Assembly (NCBI RefSeq): GCF_000696575.1
Contig: NZ_JMSQ01000006.1
Coordinates: 372,001 to 436,000 of the forward strand
Length of the DNA stretch: 64,000 nt
DNA from: Siccibacter colletis
GTDB lineage: Bacteria > Pseudomonadota > Gammaproteobacteria > Enterobacterales > Enterobacteriaceae
Reading direction: 5' to 3'
This document shows positions 30,541 to 40,046 of this stretch, piece after piece. The notes below the pieces were generated by a model, which worked only from the letters and a program-made list of their open reading frames with translations, made no database searches and was not told where the DNA came from. The position numbers and the translations under genes were made by a program. How positions within the stretch are numbered: the stretch's first letter is position 1; each line of letters opens with the position of its first letter.

Positions 30541-31935
30541 ATGACAAATCTAAAAAAACGCGAACGGGCGAAAACGAATGCATCGTTAATTTCAATGGTG
30601 CAACGATTCTCTGATATCACCATCATGTTCTTCGGACTGTGGCTGGTATGTAAGTTTTACGCGCTGCCGTTTTTCTACATCCATTTGCTGATGGCCCTGA
30701 TGACGCTGGTGGTGTTCCAGATGATCGGGGGGATCACCGACTTCTACCGCTCCTGGCGCGGGGTGAAAATATCCACCGAACTGCTGTTGCTGCTGCAGAA
30801 CTGGACGCTGAGCATCATCTTCAGCGCCGGGTTAATGGCCTTTAACAGCGATTTTGATGCCTCGTTTGGCCTGATTTTCGCCTGGTACTTCCTCAGCAGC
30901 GTCGGGCTGGTGGTGTGCCGTTCCTTTATCCGCTTCGGGGCGGGTTGCCTGCGTAATCTCGGGTATAACACGCGCCGCGTGGCCATCGCCGGTGCGCTGC
31001 CGGTGGGTAGCGAGCTGGCAGAAAGCTTCCGCAACCAGCCGTGGCTTGGTTTCGAGGTGGTCGGGGTGTATCAGGATCCCACCGAAGAGGGCGTGTCGGC
31101 TCAGTGGGCCGGTACCCTGGAGCAGCTGGTGGAAGATGCCCGCGCCGGGAAGATCCACAATATTTATATCGCCATGCCGATGTGTGACGAGCCGAAGATC
31201 AAGAAGCTGGTGCGTGCGCTTGCCGATACCACCTGCTCAGTGATCCTCATCCCGGATGTGTTTACCTTCAACATCCTGCACTCGCGCATCGAAGAGGTGA
31301 ACGGCGTACCGGTGGTGCCGCTGTTCGATACTCCGCTGAGCGGTATCAACCGCATCCTGAAACGCGTTGAGGACATTATTCTCTCCTCGCTGATCCTGCT
31401 GCTGATCTCCCCGGTGCTGTGCTGCATCGCGGTGGCGGTGAAGATGAGCTCCCCTGGTCCGATTATTTTCCGTCAGACGCGCTACGGCATGGACGGTAAG
31501 CCGATCAAGGTGTGGAAGTTCCGCTCAATGCGCGTGATGGAAAACGACGCGGTGGTGACCCAGGCGACCCAGAACGACCCGCGGGTGACCCGGGTGGGCA
31601 ACTTCCTGCGCCGCACCTCCCTCGACGAACTGCCGCAGTTTATCAACGTACTGACCGGTGGCATGTCTATCGTCGGTCCGCGCCCGCACGCTGTGGCGCA
31701 CAACGAGCAGTACCGCACCCTGATTCAGGGCTACATGCTGCGTCATAAGGTGAAACCGGGTATTACCGGCTGGGCGCAGATTAACGGCTGGCGCGGCGAG
31801 ACCGACACGCTGGAAAAAATGGAAAAACGCATCGAGTTCGATCTGGAATACATCCGCGAGTGGAGCGTCTGGTTCGATATCAAAATCGTCTTTCTGACCA
31901 TCTTCAAAGGCTTTGTTAACAAAGCGGCCTATTAA
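30541..31935 (+). CDS. wcaJ: WcaJ, undecaprenyl-phosphate glucose phosphotransferase
   Basis: Starts colanic acid by placing glucose-1-phosphate on undecaprenyl phosphate. It is 464 aa as in E. coli. The N-terminal half has four hydrophobic segments and a CoA-binding-like domain; the C-terminal bacterial sugar transferase domain shows SSPGPIIFRQTRYG, KVWKFRSM and RTSLDELPQFINVL. The ATG at 30541 matches the family start MTNLKKRERAK; an ATG 21 bp upstream is not favoured. Confidence 0.97.
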   Translation: MTNLKKRERAKTNASLISMVQRFSDITIMFFGLWLVCKFYALPFFYIHLLMALMTLVVFQMIGGITDFYRSWRGVKISTELLLLLQNWTLSIIFSAGLMAFNSDFDASFGLIFAWYFLSSVGLVVCRSFIRFGAGCLRNLGYNTRRVAIAGALPVGSELAESFRNQPWLGFEVVGVYQDPTEEGVSAQWAGTLEQLVEDARAGKIHNIYIAMPMCDEPKIKKLVRALADTTCSVILIPDVFTFNILHSRIEEVNGVPVVPLFDTPLSGINRILKRVEDIILSSLILLLISPVLCCIAVAVKMSSPGPIIFRQTRYGMDGKPIKVWKFRSMRVMENDAVVTQATQNDPRVTRVGNFLRRTSLDELPQFINVLTGGMSIVGPRPHAVAHNEQYRTLIQGYMLRHKVKPGITGWAQINGWRGETDTLEKMEKRIEFDLEYIREWSVWFDIKIVFLTIFKGFVNKAAY

Positions 31936-31946
31936 GTGAGTACGCG

Positions 31947-33425
31947 ATGAGCCTGAGAAATAAAACCATCAGCGGGGCGAAGTGGTCAGCCATGGCCACC
32001 GTCATCATCATTAGCCTCGGGCTGATCCAGATGACGGTGCTGGCGCGCATCATCGACAGTCACCAGTTCGGCCTGCTGACGGTGGCGCTGGTGATTATCG
32101 CCCTCGCCGATACCCTGTCTGACTTCGGCATCGCCAACTCGATTATCCAGCGCAAGGAGATCTCGAATCTCGAACTGACTACCCTCTACTGGCTCAACGT
32201 CGGGCTGGGGCTGGTGGTGTGCGTGGCGATGTTCCTGCTGGGCGACGTGATTGCCGATGCGCTGAATAACCCGGACCTGGCACCGCTGATCAAGACCCTG
32301 GCGTTTGCCTTCGTGGTGATCCCGCACGGGCAGCAGTTCCGCGCCCTGATGCAAAAAGAGCTGGAGTTCAGCAAGATCGGTTCGATTGAGACCTTTTCGG
32401 TGCTGGCGGGCTTTACCTTCACGGTAGTGACCGCCCAGTACTGGCCGGTAGCGATGACCGCTATCTGGGGCTATCTGGTTAACAGCCTGGTGCGCACGGC
32501 GCTGTTCGGCTTCTTCGGGCGGAAAATTTATCGTCCGGGGCTGCACTTCTCGCTGGCGTCGGTGGCATCAAACCTGCGTTTCGGGGCGTGGCTGACCGCC
32601 GACAGCCTGATCAACTACGTCAACACGAACCTTTCGACGCTGGTGCTGGCGCGTATTCTCGGGGCCAGCGTCGCCGGGGGTTACAACCTGGCTTACAACG
32701 TGGCGGTGGTACCGCCGATGAAGCTCAACCCGATCATTACCCGCGTGCTGTTCCCGGCGTTCGCCAAGATCCAGGACGACATCGATAAGCTGCGCGTGAA
32801 CTTCTACAAGCTGCTGTCGGTGGTGGGGATCATCAACTTCCCGGCGCTGCTCGGCCTGATGGTGGTCGCCAATAACTTCGTGCCGCTGGTGTTTGGTGAG
32901 AAGTGGGTGAGCATTATCCCAATCCTGCAGCTGCTGTGCATCGTCGGCCTGCTGCGCTCCATCGGCAACCCCATCGGTTCGCTGCTGATGGCGAAAGCGC
33001 GCGTCGATATCAGCTTCAAGTTCAACGTGTTTAAAACCTTCCTGTTTATTCCGGCAATTATCATCGGCGGACACATGGCGGGTGCGCTGGGCGTCACGCT
33101 GGGCTTCCTGCTTGTGCAGATTATCAACACCGTGCTGAGCTACTTCGTGATGATTAAACCGGTGCTGGGCTCCAGCTACCGTCAGTACATCCAGAGCATC
33201 TGGCTGCCGTTTTACCTGTCGCTGCCCACCCTGGTGGTGAGCTGGGCGCTGGGCGTGGCGCTTAAAGGTCATCTGCCGCTGGCCTCACTGTTAGCCGTGC
33301 AGATTGCAGCCGGCGTGCTGGCCTTCGGCGTAATGATTGTGCTGTCGCGCAATGCGCTGGTGGTGGAGCTGAAGCGTCAGTTCTGCCGCAACGAAAAAAT
33401 GAAAATGCTGCTTCGCGCTGGTTAA
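31947..33425 (+). CDS. wzxC: WzxC, colanic acid repeat-unit flippase
   Basis: A 492-residue polysaccharide-transport (MOP/PST superfamily) membrane protein with about twelve to fourteen helices, matching E. coli WzxC in length and in its start MSLRNKTISGAKWSA. It flips the lipid-linked colanic acid unit to the periplasm for WcaD. It lies 11 bp after wcaJ and 39 bp before wcaK. Confidence 0.96.
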   Translation: MSLRNKTISGAKWSAMATVIIISLGLIQMTVLARIIDSHQFGLLTVALVIIALADTLSDFGIANSIIQRKEISNLELTTLYWLNVGLGLVVCVAMFLLGDVIADALNNPDLAPLIKTLAFAFVVIPHGQQFRALMQKELEFSKIGSIETFSVLAGFTFTVVTAQYWPVAMTAIWGYLVNSLVRTALFGFFGRKIYRPGLHFSLASVASNLRFGAWLTADSLINYVNTNLSTLVLARILGASVAGGYNLAYNVAVVPPMKLNPIITRVLFPAFAKIQDDIDKLRVNFYKLLSVVGIINFPALLGLMVVANNFVPLVFGEKWVSIIPILQLLCIVGLLRSIGNPIGSLLMAKARVDISFKFNVFKTFLFIPAIIIGGHMAGALGVTLGFLLVQIINTVLSYFVMIKPVLGSSYRQYIQSIWLPFYLSLPTLVVSWALGVALKGHLPLASLLAVQIAAGVLAFGVMIVLSRNALVVELKRQFCRNEKMKMLLRAG

Positions 33426-33464
33426 GCCGGACATCCATTATTAGAACCCCGTTTTGAGGTCAAC

Positions 33465-34745
33465 ATGAAGTTACTAATTTTAGGCAACCACACCTGTGGT
33501 AACCGCGGTGACAGCGCCATTTTGCGCGGATTGATTGATTCCATCTCCCTGCAGGACCCCACCGCCGAGGTGGACGTCATGAGCCGCTATCCGGTGAGCT
33601 CCGCCTGGCTGCTGGATCGCGAGGTGATGCCGGACCCGCTCTACAAGCAGATGAAGCAGTTTAACAACGCCGCGGGCGTAATGGGCCGGGTGAAGAAAGT
33701 GCTGCGCCGTCGCTACCAGCACCAGGTGCTGCTGTCGAAAGTGACCGGCAACGGCAAGCTGCGTAATATCTCCCTGCCGCAGGGCTTTACCGATTTCGTC
33801 AGCCTGCTGAGCGGCTACGATGCGATTATTCAGGTCGGCGGCTCGTTCTTTGTCGATCTCTACGGCACGCCGCAGTTCGAGCACGCCCTGTGTGCCTTTA
33901 TGGCGAAAAAGCCGCTGTATATGATTGGTCACAGCGTCGGCCCGTTCCAGGAGCCGCAGTTTAACCAGCTGGCGAACTACGTGTTTGGCCACTGCGATGC
34001 GCTGATCCTGCGTGAAACCGTCAGCCTTGATCTGATGAAAAAAGGCCAGATCGACACCTCGAAAGTGGAGCTGGGGGTGGATACCGCCTGGCTGGTGGAG
34101 CATCACAACGATGACTTCGTTGCCAGCTACGCGGTGCAGCACTGGCTGGACGTGGCGGCGCGCGAAAAAACCGTGGCCATCACCCTGCGTGAGCTGGCCC
34201 CATTCGATAAGCGCCTCGGCACCACCCAGCAGGCTTACGAGCAGGCATTTGCCGATGTGGTAAACCGCATTATCGACGAAGGCTATCAGGTGCTGGCGCT
34301 CTCGACCTGTACCGGCATCGACAGTTACAACAAAGATGACCGCATGGTGGCGCTCAACCTCAGCAAGCGGGTGAAAGATCCGTCCCGCTTCCACGTGGTC
34401 ATGGACGAGCTTAACGATCTGGAGATGGGCAAGATCCTCGGTGCCTGCGCACTGACCGTGGGTACGCGCCTGCACTCGGCGATCATCTCTATGAACTTTG
34501 CCACCCCGGCAATTGCTATCAACTATGAGCACAAGTCGGCGGGCATCATGCAGCAGCTCGGCATGCCGGAGATGGCGATTGAGATCCGCCATCTGCTGGA
34601 CGGCTCGCTGCAGGCGATGGTGGCCGATACCCTCGGCCAGCTGCCGGAGATCAACCAGCGTCTGGCCGTGGCCGTGGCTGCCGAACGCGAGAAGGGCCAG
34701 CAGATGGTGAAATCCGTGCTGGCGCGCGCGGGAGGCCGCGCATGA
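33465..34745 (+). CDS. wcaK: WcaK, colanic acid pyruvyl transferase
   Basis: A 426-residue member of the polysaccharide pyruvyl transferase family (E. coli 426). It starts MKLLILGNHTCGNRGDSAIL, the family motif. The mid-protein IGHSVGPFQEP and the late GTRLHSAIISMNFATPAIAINYEHK are typical. It is expected to add the pyruvate ketal of the terminal galactose using PEP. It overlaps wcaL by 4 bp. Confidence 0.95.
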   Translation: MKLLILGNHTCGNRGDSAILRGLIDSISLQDPTAEVDVMSRYPVSSAWLLDREVMPDPLYKQMKQFNNAAGVMGRVKKVLRRRYQHQVLLSKVTGNGKLRNISLPQGFTDFVSLLSGYDAIIQVGGSFFVDLYGTPQFEHALCAFMAKKPLYMIGHSVGPFQEPQFNQLANYVFGHCDALILRETVSLDLMKKGQIDTSKVELGVDTAWLVEHHNDDFVASYAVQHWLDVAAREKTVAITLRELAPFDKRLGTTQQAYEQAFADVVNRIIDEGYQVLALSTCTGIDSYNKDDRMVALNLSKRVKDPSRFHVVMDELNDLEMGKILGACALTVGTRLHSAIISMNFATPAIAINYEHKSAGIMQQLGMPEMAIEIRHLLDGSLQAMVADTLGQLPEINQRLAVAVAAEREKGQQMVKSVLARAGGRA

Positions 34746-35962
34746 AAGTCAGCTTCTTCCTGCTGAAATTCCCGGTCGCTTCTGAAACCTTCGTGCTCAA
34801 TCAGATCGTGGCCTTCATTAACATGGGCTATGAGGTGGAGATTGTTTCCATCCACAAAGGCGACCTGCAGAACACCCATGCGGCGTGGCAGCAGTATAAC
34901 CTGGCGCAGAAAACCACCTGGCTGCTCGACGAGCCGGAGGGCAAGGTCGATAAGCTGAAGTTCCGTGCCGGCAGCACCCTGAAGGGCATCACCAAAGGCC
35001 GCACCTGGCGGGCGCTGAACATGGCGCGCTACGGGGATGAAGCCCGCAACCTGATCCTCTCGGCTATCTGTGGCCGGGTGCAGGGGACCATCAGCGCCGA
35101 CGTCTTCATCGCCCACTTTGGCCCGGCGGGTGTTACCGCCGCCAAACTGCGCGAGCTGGGAGTGCTGCGCGGGAAAATCGCTACCGTGTTCCACGGGATT
35201 GACGTGTCGCACCGCGAAGTGCTGGAGCACTATATCCCGGAATACAAAAAGCTGTTCGACCGCGGCGACCTGATGCTGCCAATCAGCGATCTCTGGGCCG
35301 GACGCCTGAAAGAGATGGGCTGTCCACCGCAGAAAATTGCCGTGTCGCGCATGGGCGTGGACATGGAGAAATTCTCCCGTCGCCCGACCAAAGCCCCCGG
35401 CTCGCCGCTGGAGATTATCTCCGTGGCGCGTCTCACAGAGAAAAAAGGGCTGCACGTTGCCATCGAAGCCTGCCGCCTGTTGAAAGGGCGCGGCGTTGAT
35501 TTTCGTTACAACATACTGGGCATCGGTCCCTGGGAGCGGCGTCTGCGCACCCTGATCGAACAGTATCAGCTGGACGACGTCATTTTCATGCCGGGCTTTA
35601 AACCGAGCCACGAGGTGAAGGCGATGCTGGATCAGGCGGACCTGTTCCTGCTGCCGTCTGTGACCGGTATCGATGGCGATATGGAAGGTATTCCGGTGGC
35701 GCTGATGGAAGCGATGGCGGTCGGTATTCCGGTGGTGTCTACGGTCCATAGCGGTATTCCCGAGCTGATTGAAGCCGGGGAGTCCGGCTGGCTGGTGCCG
35801 GAAAACGACCCGCAGGCGCTGGCCCAGAGCCTGGAAGACTTTATCGCGCTGGATCGCGACGCGCTGGAACCAGTGCTCGCCCGCGCCCGCCAGAAGGTGG
35901 AAACCGACTTCAATCAGCAGGTGATTTACCAGAAACTCTCCGGACTGCTGAGCACACTCTGA
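34742..35962 (+). CDS. wcaL: WcaL, colanic acid glycosyltransferase (GT4)
   Basis: A 406-residue GT-B glycosyltransferase, the E. coli length. It shows the N-terminal MKVSFFLLKFPVASETFVLNQ, the donor-domain SVARLTEKKGLHVAIEACR and the GT4 E-x7-E motif in GIPVALMEAMAVGIPVV. The start overlaps wcaK (ATGA-like coupling). The exact sugar it transfers to the colanic acid unit cannot be told from sequence. Confidence 0.95.
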   Translation: MKVSFFLLKFPVASETFVLNQIVAFINMGYEVEIVSIHKGDLQNTHAAWQQYNLAQKTTWLLDEPEGKVDKLKFRAGSTLKGITKGRTWRALNMARYGDEARNLILSAICGRVQGTISADVFIAHFGPAGVTAAKLRELGVLRGKIATVFHGIDVSHREVLEHYIPEYKKLFDRGDLMLPISDLWAGRLKEMGCPPQKIAVSRMGVDMEKFSRRPTKAPGSPLEIISVARLTEKKGLHVAIEACRLLKGRGVDFRYNILGIGPWERRLRTLIEQYQLDDVIFMPGFKPSHEVKAMLDQADLFLLPSVTGIDGDMEGIPVALMEAMAVGIPVVSTVHSGIPELIEAGESGWLVPENDPQALAQSLEDFIALDRDALEPVLARARQKVETDFNQQVIYQKLSGLLSTL

Positions 35963-35977
35963 CTACGTTGAGGATTT

Positions 35978-37402
35978 ATGCGCAACGACAGCCAAAAGAC
36001 TGCGTTCTCCACACTCTCACGCCGTACTCTGCTTCAGGCCAGCTCGCTGCTGGCCGTCTCACCGCTGCTTCACTCCCCGCTGGCGCGCGCGGCCACCGGC
36101 GGCGATGCCGTCAACGTGCAGGACTATTTCCGTTCCGACTGGCCGGATGCCTTTAAGCGCGCCTTTCAGAGCGGGAAAACCGTTCATGTCCCGGCGGATC
36201 TGGTCTGCGACAACATTAACAGCGCGGTATGGATGCCGCCTGGTGCCACGCTGCGTATCGCCGGCGGCATGAAGGGCAACGGCAAAGGCCGTTTTATCCT
36301 GCAGGACGGCTGCAGCGTGCGCGGGGAGGGGAAAGGGCGCATCAATAACCTCGTACTGGACGTGCGCGGCTCCGACTGTACCATCCGCGATCTGGAGATG
36401 ACCGGCCTCGCGCCGGTGGCGTTGATCTACATTGGCGGTAAGAAGAAGCGGGTGATGAACAACTTCCTGGTGGAAAACCTCAATGTGCACGACGCTAACT
36501 ACGCCATTTTGCGTCAGGGCTTCCATAACCAGATGACCAACGTGCGCATCGTCCACTGTCAGTTCCGCCGCCTGCAGGGGGATGCCATCGAGTGGAACGT
36601 CGCCATCAATGACCGCGACCTGCTGATCTCCGATCACCTGCTGGAGGATATCAACTGCACCAACGGCAAAACCAACTGGGGTATCGGCATCGGGCTGGCG
36701 GGCAGTACCTATGATAACGACTACCCGGAAGACCAGGCGGTGAAGCATTTTGTGGTGGCCAACATCACCGGCCGCAACTGCCGCCAGCTGGTGCACGTGG
36801 AAAACGGTAAGCACTTTATCATTCGTAATATTCAGGCCGAGAATATTACCCCGGACTTCAGCAAAAAGGCGGGTATCGATAACGCCACGGTGGCGATCTA
36901 CGGCTGCGATAACTTCATCATCGACCACGTGAAGATGAAAAACAGCGCCGGGATGCTGATTGGCTACGGCGTGGTAAGGGGCAAATACCTCTCTATCCCG
37001 CAGAACTTCAAGCTTAACGACGTCACGCTGGAGAACGGCGACCTGCCGTGGAAGCTGCGCGGCATTCAGATCTCCTCCGGGAATGCCACCTCGTTTGTGG
37101 CAATCACCAACCTGAAGATGAAGCGCGCCTCCCTTGAGCTGCACAACAAACCGCAGCACCTGTTTTTGCGCAATATCGACATCATGCAGGAAGCATCGCG
37201 CGGCCCGGCAATGCGGCTCCACTTCGACCTGCGCAAAGACGTGCGCGGCAAGTTCGCGGCGAAGCACGACACCCTGCTGTCGATGGCGAATATTAACGCG
37301 GTGAATGAAAAAGGGGAGAGTTCGGTGGATATCGACCGGCTGGATCATCAGCATCTGAATGCATCGACCATCAACTTCGCACTGCCGGCAAGGAAGGGGT
37401 GA
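35978..37402 (+). CDS. wcaM: WcaM, periplasmic colanic acid cluster protein with Tat signal
   Basis: Last gene of the operon; 474 aa (E. coli 464). The N-terminus is a twin-arginine signal ([13 protein letters not shown]...LARA) with cleavage expected after ARA near residue 39. The remainder looks like a right-handed parallel beta-helix of pectate-lyase type (repeated [14 protein letters not shown] and [13 protein letters not shown] strands). The biochemical role is not established; it may modify or process the polymer in the periplasm. The translation start (ATG 35978) follows TGAGGA. Confidence 0.93.
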   Translation: MRNDSQKTAFSTLSRRTLLQASSLLAVSPLLHSPLARAATGGDAVNVQDYFRSDWPDAFKRAFQSGKTVHVPADLVCDNINSAVWMPPGATLRIAGGMKGNGKGRFILQDGCSVRGEGKGRINNLVLDVRGSDCTIRDLEMTGLAPVALIYIGGKKKRVMNNFLVENLNVHDANYAILRQGFHNQMTNVRIVHCQFRRLQGDAIEWNVAINDRDLLISDHLLEDINCTNGKTNWGIGIGLAGSTYDNDYPEDQAVKHFVVANITGRNCRQLVHVENGKHFIIRNIQAENITPDFSKKAGIDNATVAIYGCDNFIIDHVKMKNSAGMLIGYGVVRGKYLSIPQNFKLNDVTLENGDLPWKLRGIQISSGNATSFVAITNLKMKRASLELHNKPQHLFLRNIDIMQEASRGPAMRLHFDLRKDVRGKFAAKHDTLLSMANINAVNEKGESSVDIDRLDHQHLNASTINFALPARKG

Positions 37403-37573
37403 TGGGAAAAAATCTCAAATCGCGACCACAGTCCGCCGTACATCACTCATTTGTATCGTGAACTTTGACAGGGTTTGGGATTTTTTCTACTGGCGGTCCT
37501 GGGCGAAAGGGTTATACTTTTCGGTCTGACTTTAAGGGACGCAATTCAATTACTGAAAGTGGCTTCCTGATTG

Positions 37574-37604
37574 TGAAAGCGGGAGAACGCTTTCAGTTTT
37601 TTTT
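37574..37604 (+). terminator. Intrinsic terminator between wcaM and gnu
   Basis: The stem TGAAAGCG/CGCTTTCA with a 6-nt loop is followed by GTTTTTTTT. It ends about 26 bp before the gnu start. It may end the colanic acid operon or act in the gnu leader; a TATACT hexamer at 37513-37518 upstream would make it a leader terminator. No gene lies in 37403-37630. Confidence 0.85.
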
Positions 37605-37630
37605 CGCATAAATAACGCATCGGACAGGAC

Positions 37631-38626
37631 ATGAAAGAGAAGGTCATTTTTATCGGCGCGTCCGGTTTTGTTGGCACCCGACTCATTGAAACCGCTATCT
37701 CTGATTTTGATATCAAAAACGTAGACAAGCAATCGAGTCACTTTTATCCAGACCTCACCGTCATCGGTGACGTGCGCGATCAGGCCTCTCTTGATAGTCA
37801 GCTCGCTTCCTGCTCAACCGTCGTACTGCTTGCAGCTGAACACCGTGATGACGTCAGCCCGACGTCGCTTTACTACGATGTGAACGTGCAGGGTACCCGT
37901 AATGTGCTGGCGGCGATGGATAAGCACAATATCAAAAACATCATCTTTACCAGCTCGGTTGCCGTTTACGGGCTGAACAAAACCAATCCCGATGAAAATC
38001 ATCCTGTCGATCCATTCAACCACTACGGTAAAAGCAAATGGCAGGCTGAAGAAGTGCTGCGTGAGTGGTTTGAGCGTGCTCCGGAATCACGTTCACTGAC
38101 TATCGTGCGCCCAACGGTGATTTTCGGCGAGCGTAACCGCGGTAACGTCTACAACTTGCTTAAACAGATTGCCAGCGGTCGTTTTGCGATGGTGGGAGCG
38201 GGTAACAACTACAAGTCGATGGCCTACGTCGGCAACATCGTTGAGTTTATAAAGTACAAACTGCACCACGCTGAGCCGGGCTATCAGGTCTATAACTATG
38301 TTGATAAGCCAGACCTGAATATGAACCAGCTGGTAGCGGAAGTTGAGCAAAGCCTGAACAAAAAGATCCCCTCCGTACATCTCCCCTATCCGGTGGGTAT
38401 GATTGGCGGCCTCTGTTTCGATCTCCTGAGTAAGGTGACCGGTAAAAAATACGCGGTGAGTTCAGTGCGGGTAAAAAAATTCTGCGCGACTACGCAGTTT
38501 GATGCCACTAAAGTGCATCAGTCAGGTTTTGTAGCGCCCTATACTCTTTCTGAAGGGCTCGATCGCACGCTACAATATGAGTTTGTTGCGGTTAAAAAAG
38601 ACGATATCACTTTCGTATCTGAATGA
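37631..38626 (+). CDS. gnu: Gnu, UndPP-GlcNAc 4-epimerase
   Basis: A 331-residue extended SDR epimerase very similar to E. coli O157 Gnu (Z3206), also 331 aa. Gnu converts GlcNAc-PP-undecaprenol, made by WecA, to GalNAc-PP-undecaprenol, so that O units can start with GalNAc. It shows the NAD motif GASGFVG (9-15) and the catalytic Y132-x3-K136 (HYGKSK). The position between wcaM and galF is the same as in O157. It is not the nucleotide-sugar epimerase Gne, which has a different N-terminus. Confidence 0.9.
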   Translation: MKEKVIFIGASGFVGTRLIETAISDFDIKNVDKQSSHFYPDLTVIGDVRDQASLDSQLASCSTVVLLAAEHRDDVSPTSLYYDVNVQGTRNVLAAMDKHNIKNIIFTSSVAVYGLNKTNPDENHPVDPFNHYGKSKWQAEEVLREWFERAPESRSLTIVRPTVIFGERNRGNVYNLLKQIASGRFAMVGAGNNYKSMAYVGNIVEFIKYKLHHAEPGYQVYNYVDKPDLNMNQLVAEVEQSLNKKIPSVHLPYPVGMIGGLCFDLLSKVTGKKYAVSSVRVKKFCATTQFDATKVHQSGFVAPYTLSEGLDRTLQYEFVAVKKDDITFVSE

Positions 38627-38636
38627 TGGTAACAGG

Positions 38637-38655
38637 GCAGCCCATAACGGGCTGC
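38637..38655 (+). terminator. Hairpin after gnu, weak terminator candidate
   Basis: A perfect 7-bp stem GCAGCCC/GGGCTGC with a 5-nt loop begins 10 bp after the gnu stop. The following sequence GGTTGTT is only mildly T-rich, so termination efficiency is uncertain. Confidence 0.5.
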
Positions 38656-38843
38656 GGTTGTTCCTGGAAACAGCATGGATGTTGGCTTTTCCGAATTCTC
38701 TGAGCCACATTGAACAGTAAGTCAGTTCTTATGTAGCAAGATGTTTTGATATAAGAACCGCGGTTTCTCGCTGAAATTAAACGATCTTTAGCGACCGCGC
38801 TTACGGCATTCTGGAATATCAACTATTTAGAGGTGGACGAGAA

Positions 38844-39737
38844 ATGAGTAATTTGAAAGCGGTGATTCCGGTAGCGGGTCTGGGTATGCATATGCTGCCG
38901 GCAACCAAAGCGATCCCTAAAGAGATGCTGCCTATCGTTGATAAGCCGATGATTCAGTACATCGTCGATGAAATCGTCGCGGCGGGCATCAAAGAGATCG
39001 TTCTCGTAACCCACTCTTCCAAAAACGCCGTGGAAAACCACTTCGACACCTCCTACGAACTCGAAGCCCTGCTGGAGCAACGCGTTAAGCGTCAGCTGCT
39101 GGCAGAAGTGCAGTCCATCTGCCCGCCGGGCGTAACTATTATGAACGTGCGTCAGGGCCAGCCGCTGGGCCTGGGTCACTCCATCCTGTGTGCCCAGCAC
39201 ATCATCGGCAACAACCCGTTTGTGGTTGTACTCCCGGACATTATTCTCGACGACGCAACCGCCGATCCGCTGCGCTATAACCTTGCGGCGATGGTGGCTC
39301 GTTTTAACGAGACCGGCCGCAGCCAGGTGCTGGCAAAACGTATGGCGGGCGATCTCTCTGAGTACTCAGTGATTACCACTCAGGATCCGCTGGAGAACCC
39401 GGGCAAGATTGGCCGCATTGTCGATTTCATTGAGAAGCCGGATCAGCCGCAGACGCTGAACTCAGACCTAATGGCGGTAGGCCGCTATGTGCTTTCTGCC
39501 GATGTCTGGAATGAGCTGGAACATACCGAACCGGGTGCCTGGGGCCGTATCCAGCTGACCGACGCCATCGCCGAACTGGCGAAGAAACAGCCGGTTGAAG
39601 CGACGCTGATGACAGGCGAAAGCTACGACTGCGGTAAGAAAATGGGTTACATGCAGGCATTCGTAAACTATGGTCTGCGCAATATGAAAGAAGGGCAGAA
39701 GTTCCGCGAGAGCATTAAGAAGGTGCTGGCGGGTTAA
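38844..39737 (+). CDS. galF: GalF, UTP-glucose-1-phosphate uridylyltransferase-like protein
   Basis: A 297-residue GalU paralogue that conventionally marks the left border of enterobacterial O-antigen loci. The nucleotide-binding loop reads [20 protein letters not shown], where GalU has GLGTRML; the loss of that Arg is the known mark of low-activity GalF. EKPDQPQ and YDCGKKMGY are conserved. It is proposed to modulate GalU and UDP-glucose levels. It follows gnu on the same strand after 217 bp. Confidence 0.95.
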   Translation: MSNLKAVIPVAGLGMHMLPATKAIPKEMLPIVDKPMIQYIVDEIVAAGIKEIVLVTHSSKNAVENHFDTSYELEALLEQRVKRQLLAEVQSICPPGVTIMNVRQGQPLGLGHSILCAQHIIGNNPFVVVLPDIILDDATADPLRYNLAAMVARFNETGRSQVLAKRMAGDLSEYSVITTQDPLENPGKIGRIVDFIEKPDQPQTLNSDLMAVGRYVLSADVWNELEHTEPGAWGRIQLTDAIAELAKKQPVEATLMTGESYDCGKKMGYMQAFVNYGLRNMKEGQKFRESIKKVLAG

Positions 39738-39990
39738 GGCCTGACCTTTTAGCCAAAGTAATAACGAAACGGTAGTCGAGCATTCAGGTTGGTTGATTTT
39801 TACACACCGAATGACGCTGCCGTTTTGCATTTCTGAGAGATTAATTACAAAATACAGAGCATTAGCGGTCGGTGTAATGTGGGCTTTTCCCATATGACAG
39901 TAGCCAGAAGCGGTTCAGAAGTAAGTAAATACAATGCTTTCTGCCCGTGTTATCAATGACGTTTCGGATACAGAAGGCCTGGATAATAGT

Positions 39991-40024
39991 GCACTGGTAG
40001 CTGTTAAGCCAGGGGCGGTAGCAT
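39991..40024 (+). promoter_or_regulatory. JUMPstart with ops element (O-antigen leader)
   Basis: CACTGGTAGCTGTTAAGCCAGGGGCGGTAGC is a near-consensus JUMPstart, with ops GGCGGTAG at 40014-40021. It sits in the 309-bp gap between galF and the first O-antigen gene, and RfaH antitermination of the cluster is expected. No gene is seen in this gap. Confidence 0.92.
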
Positions 40025-40046
40025 AACCTAATTCTTTTGACAATAA

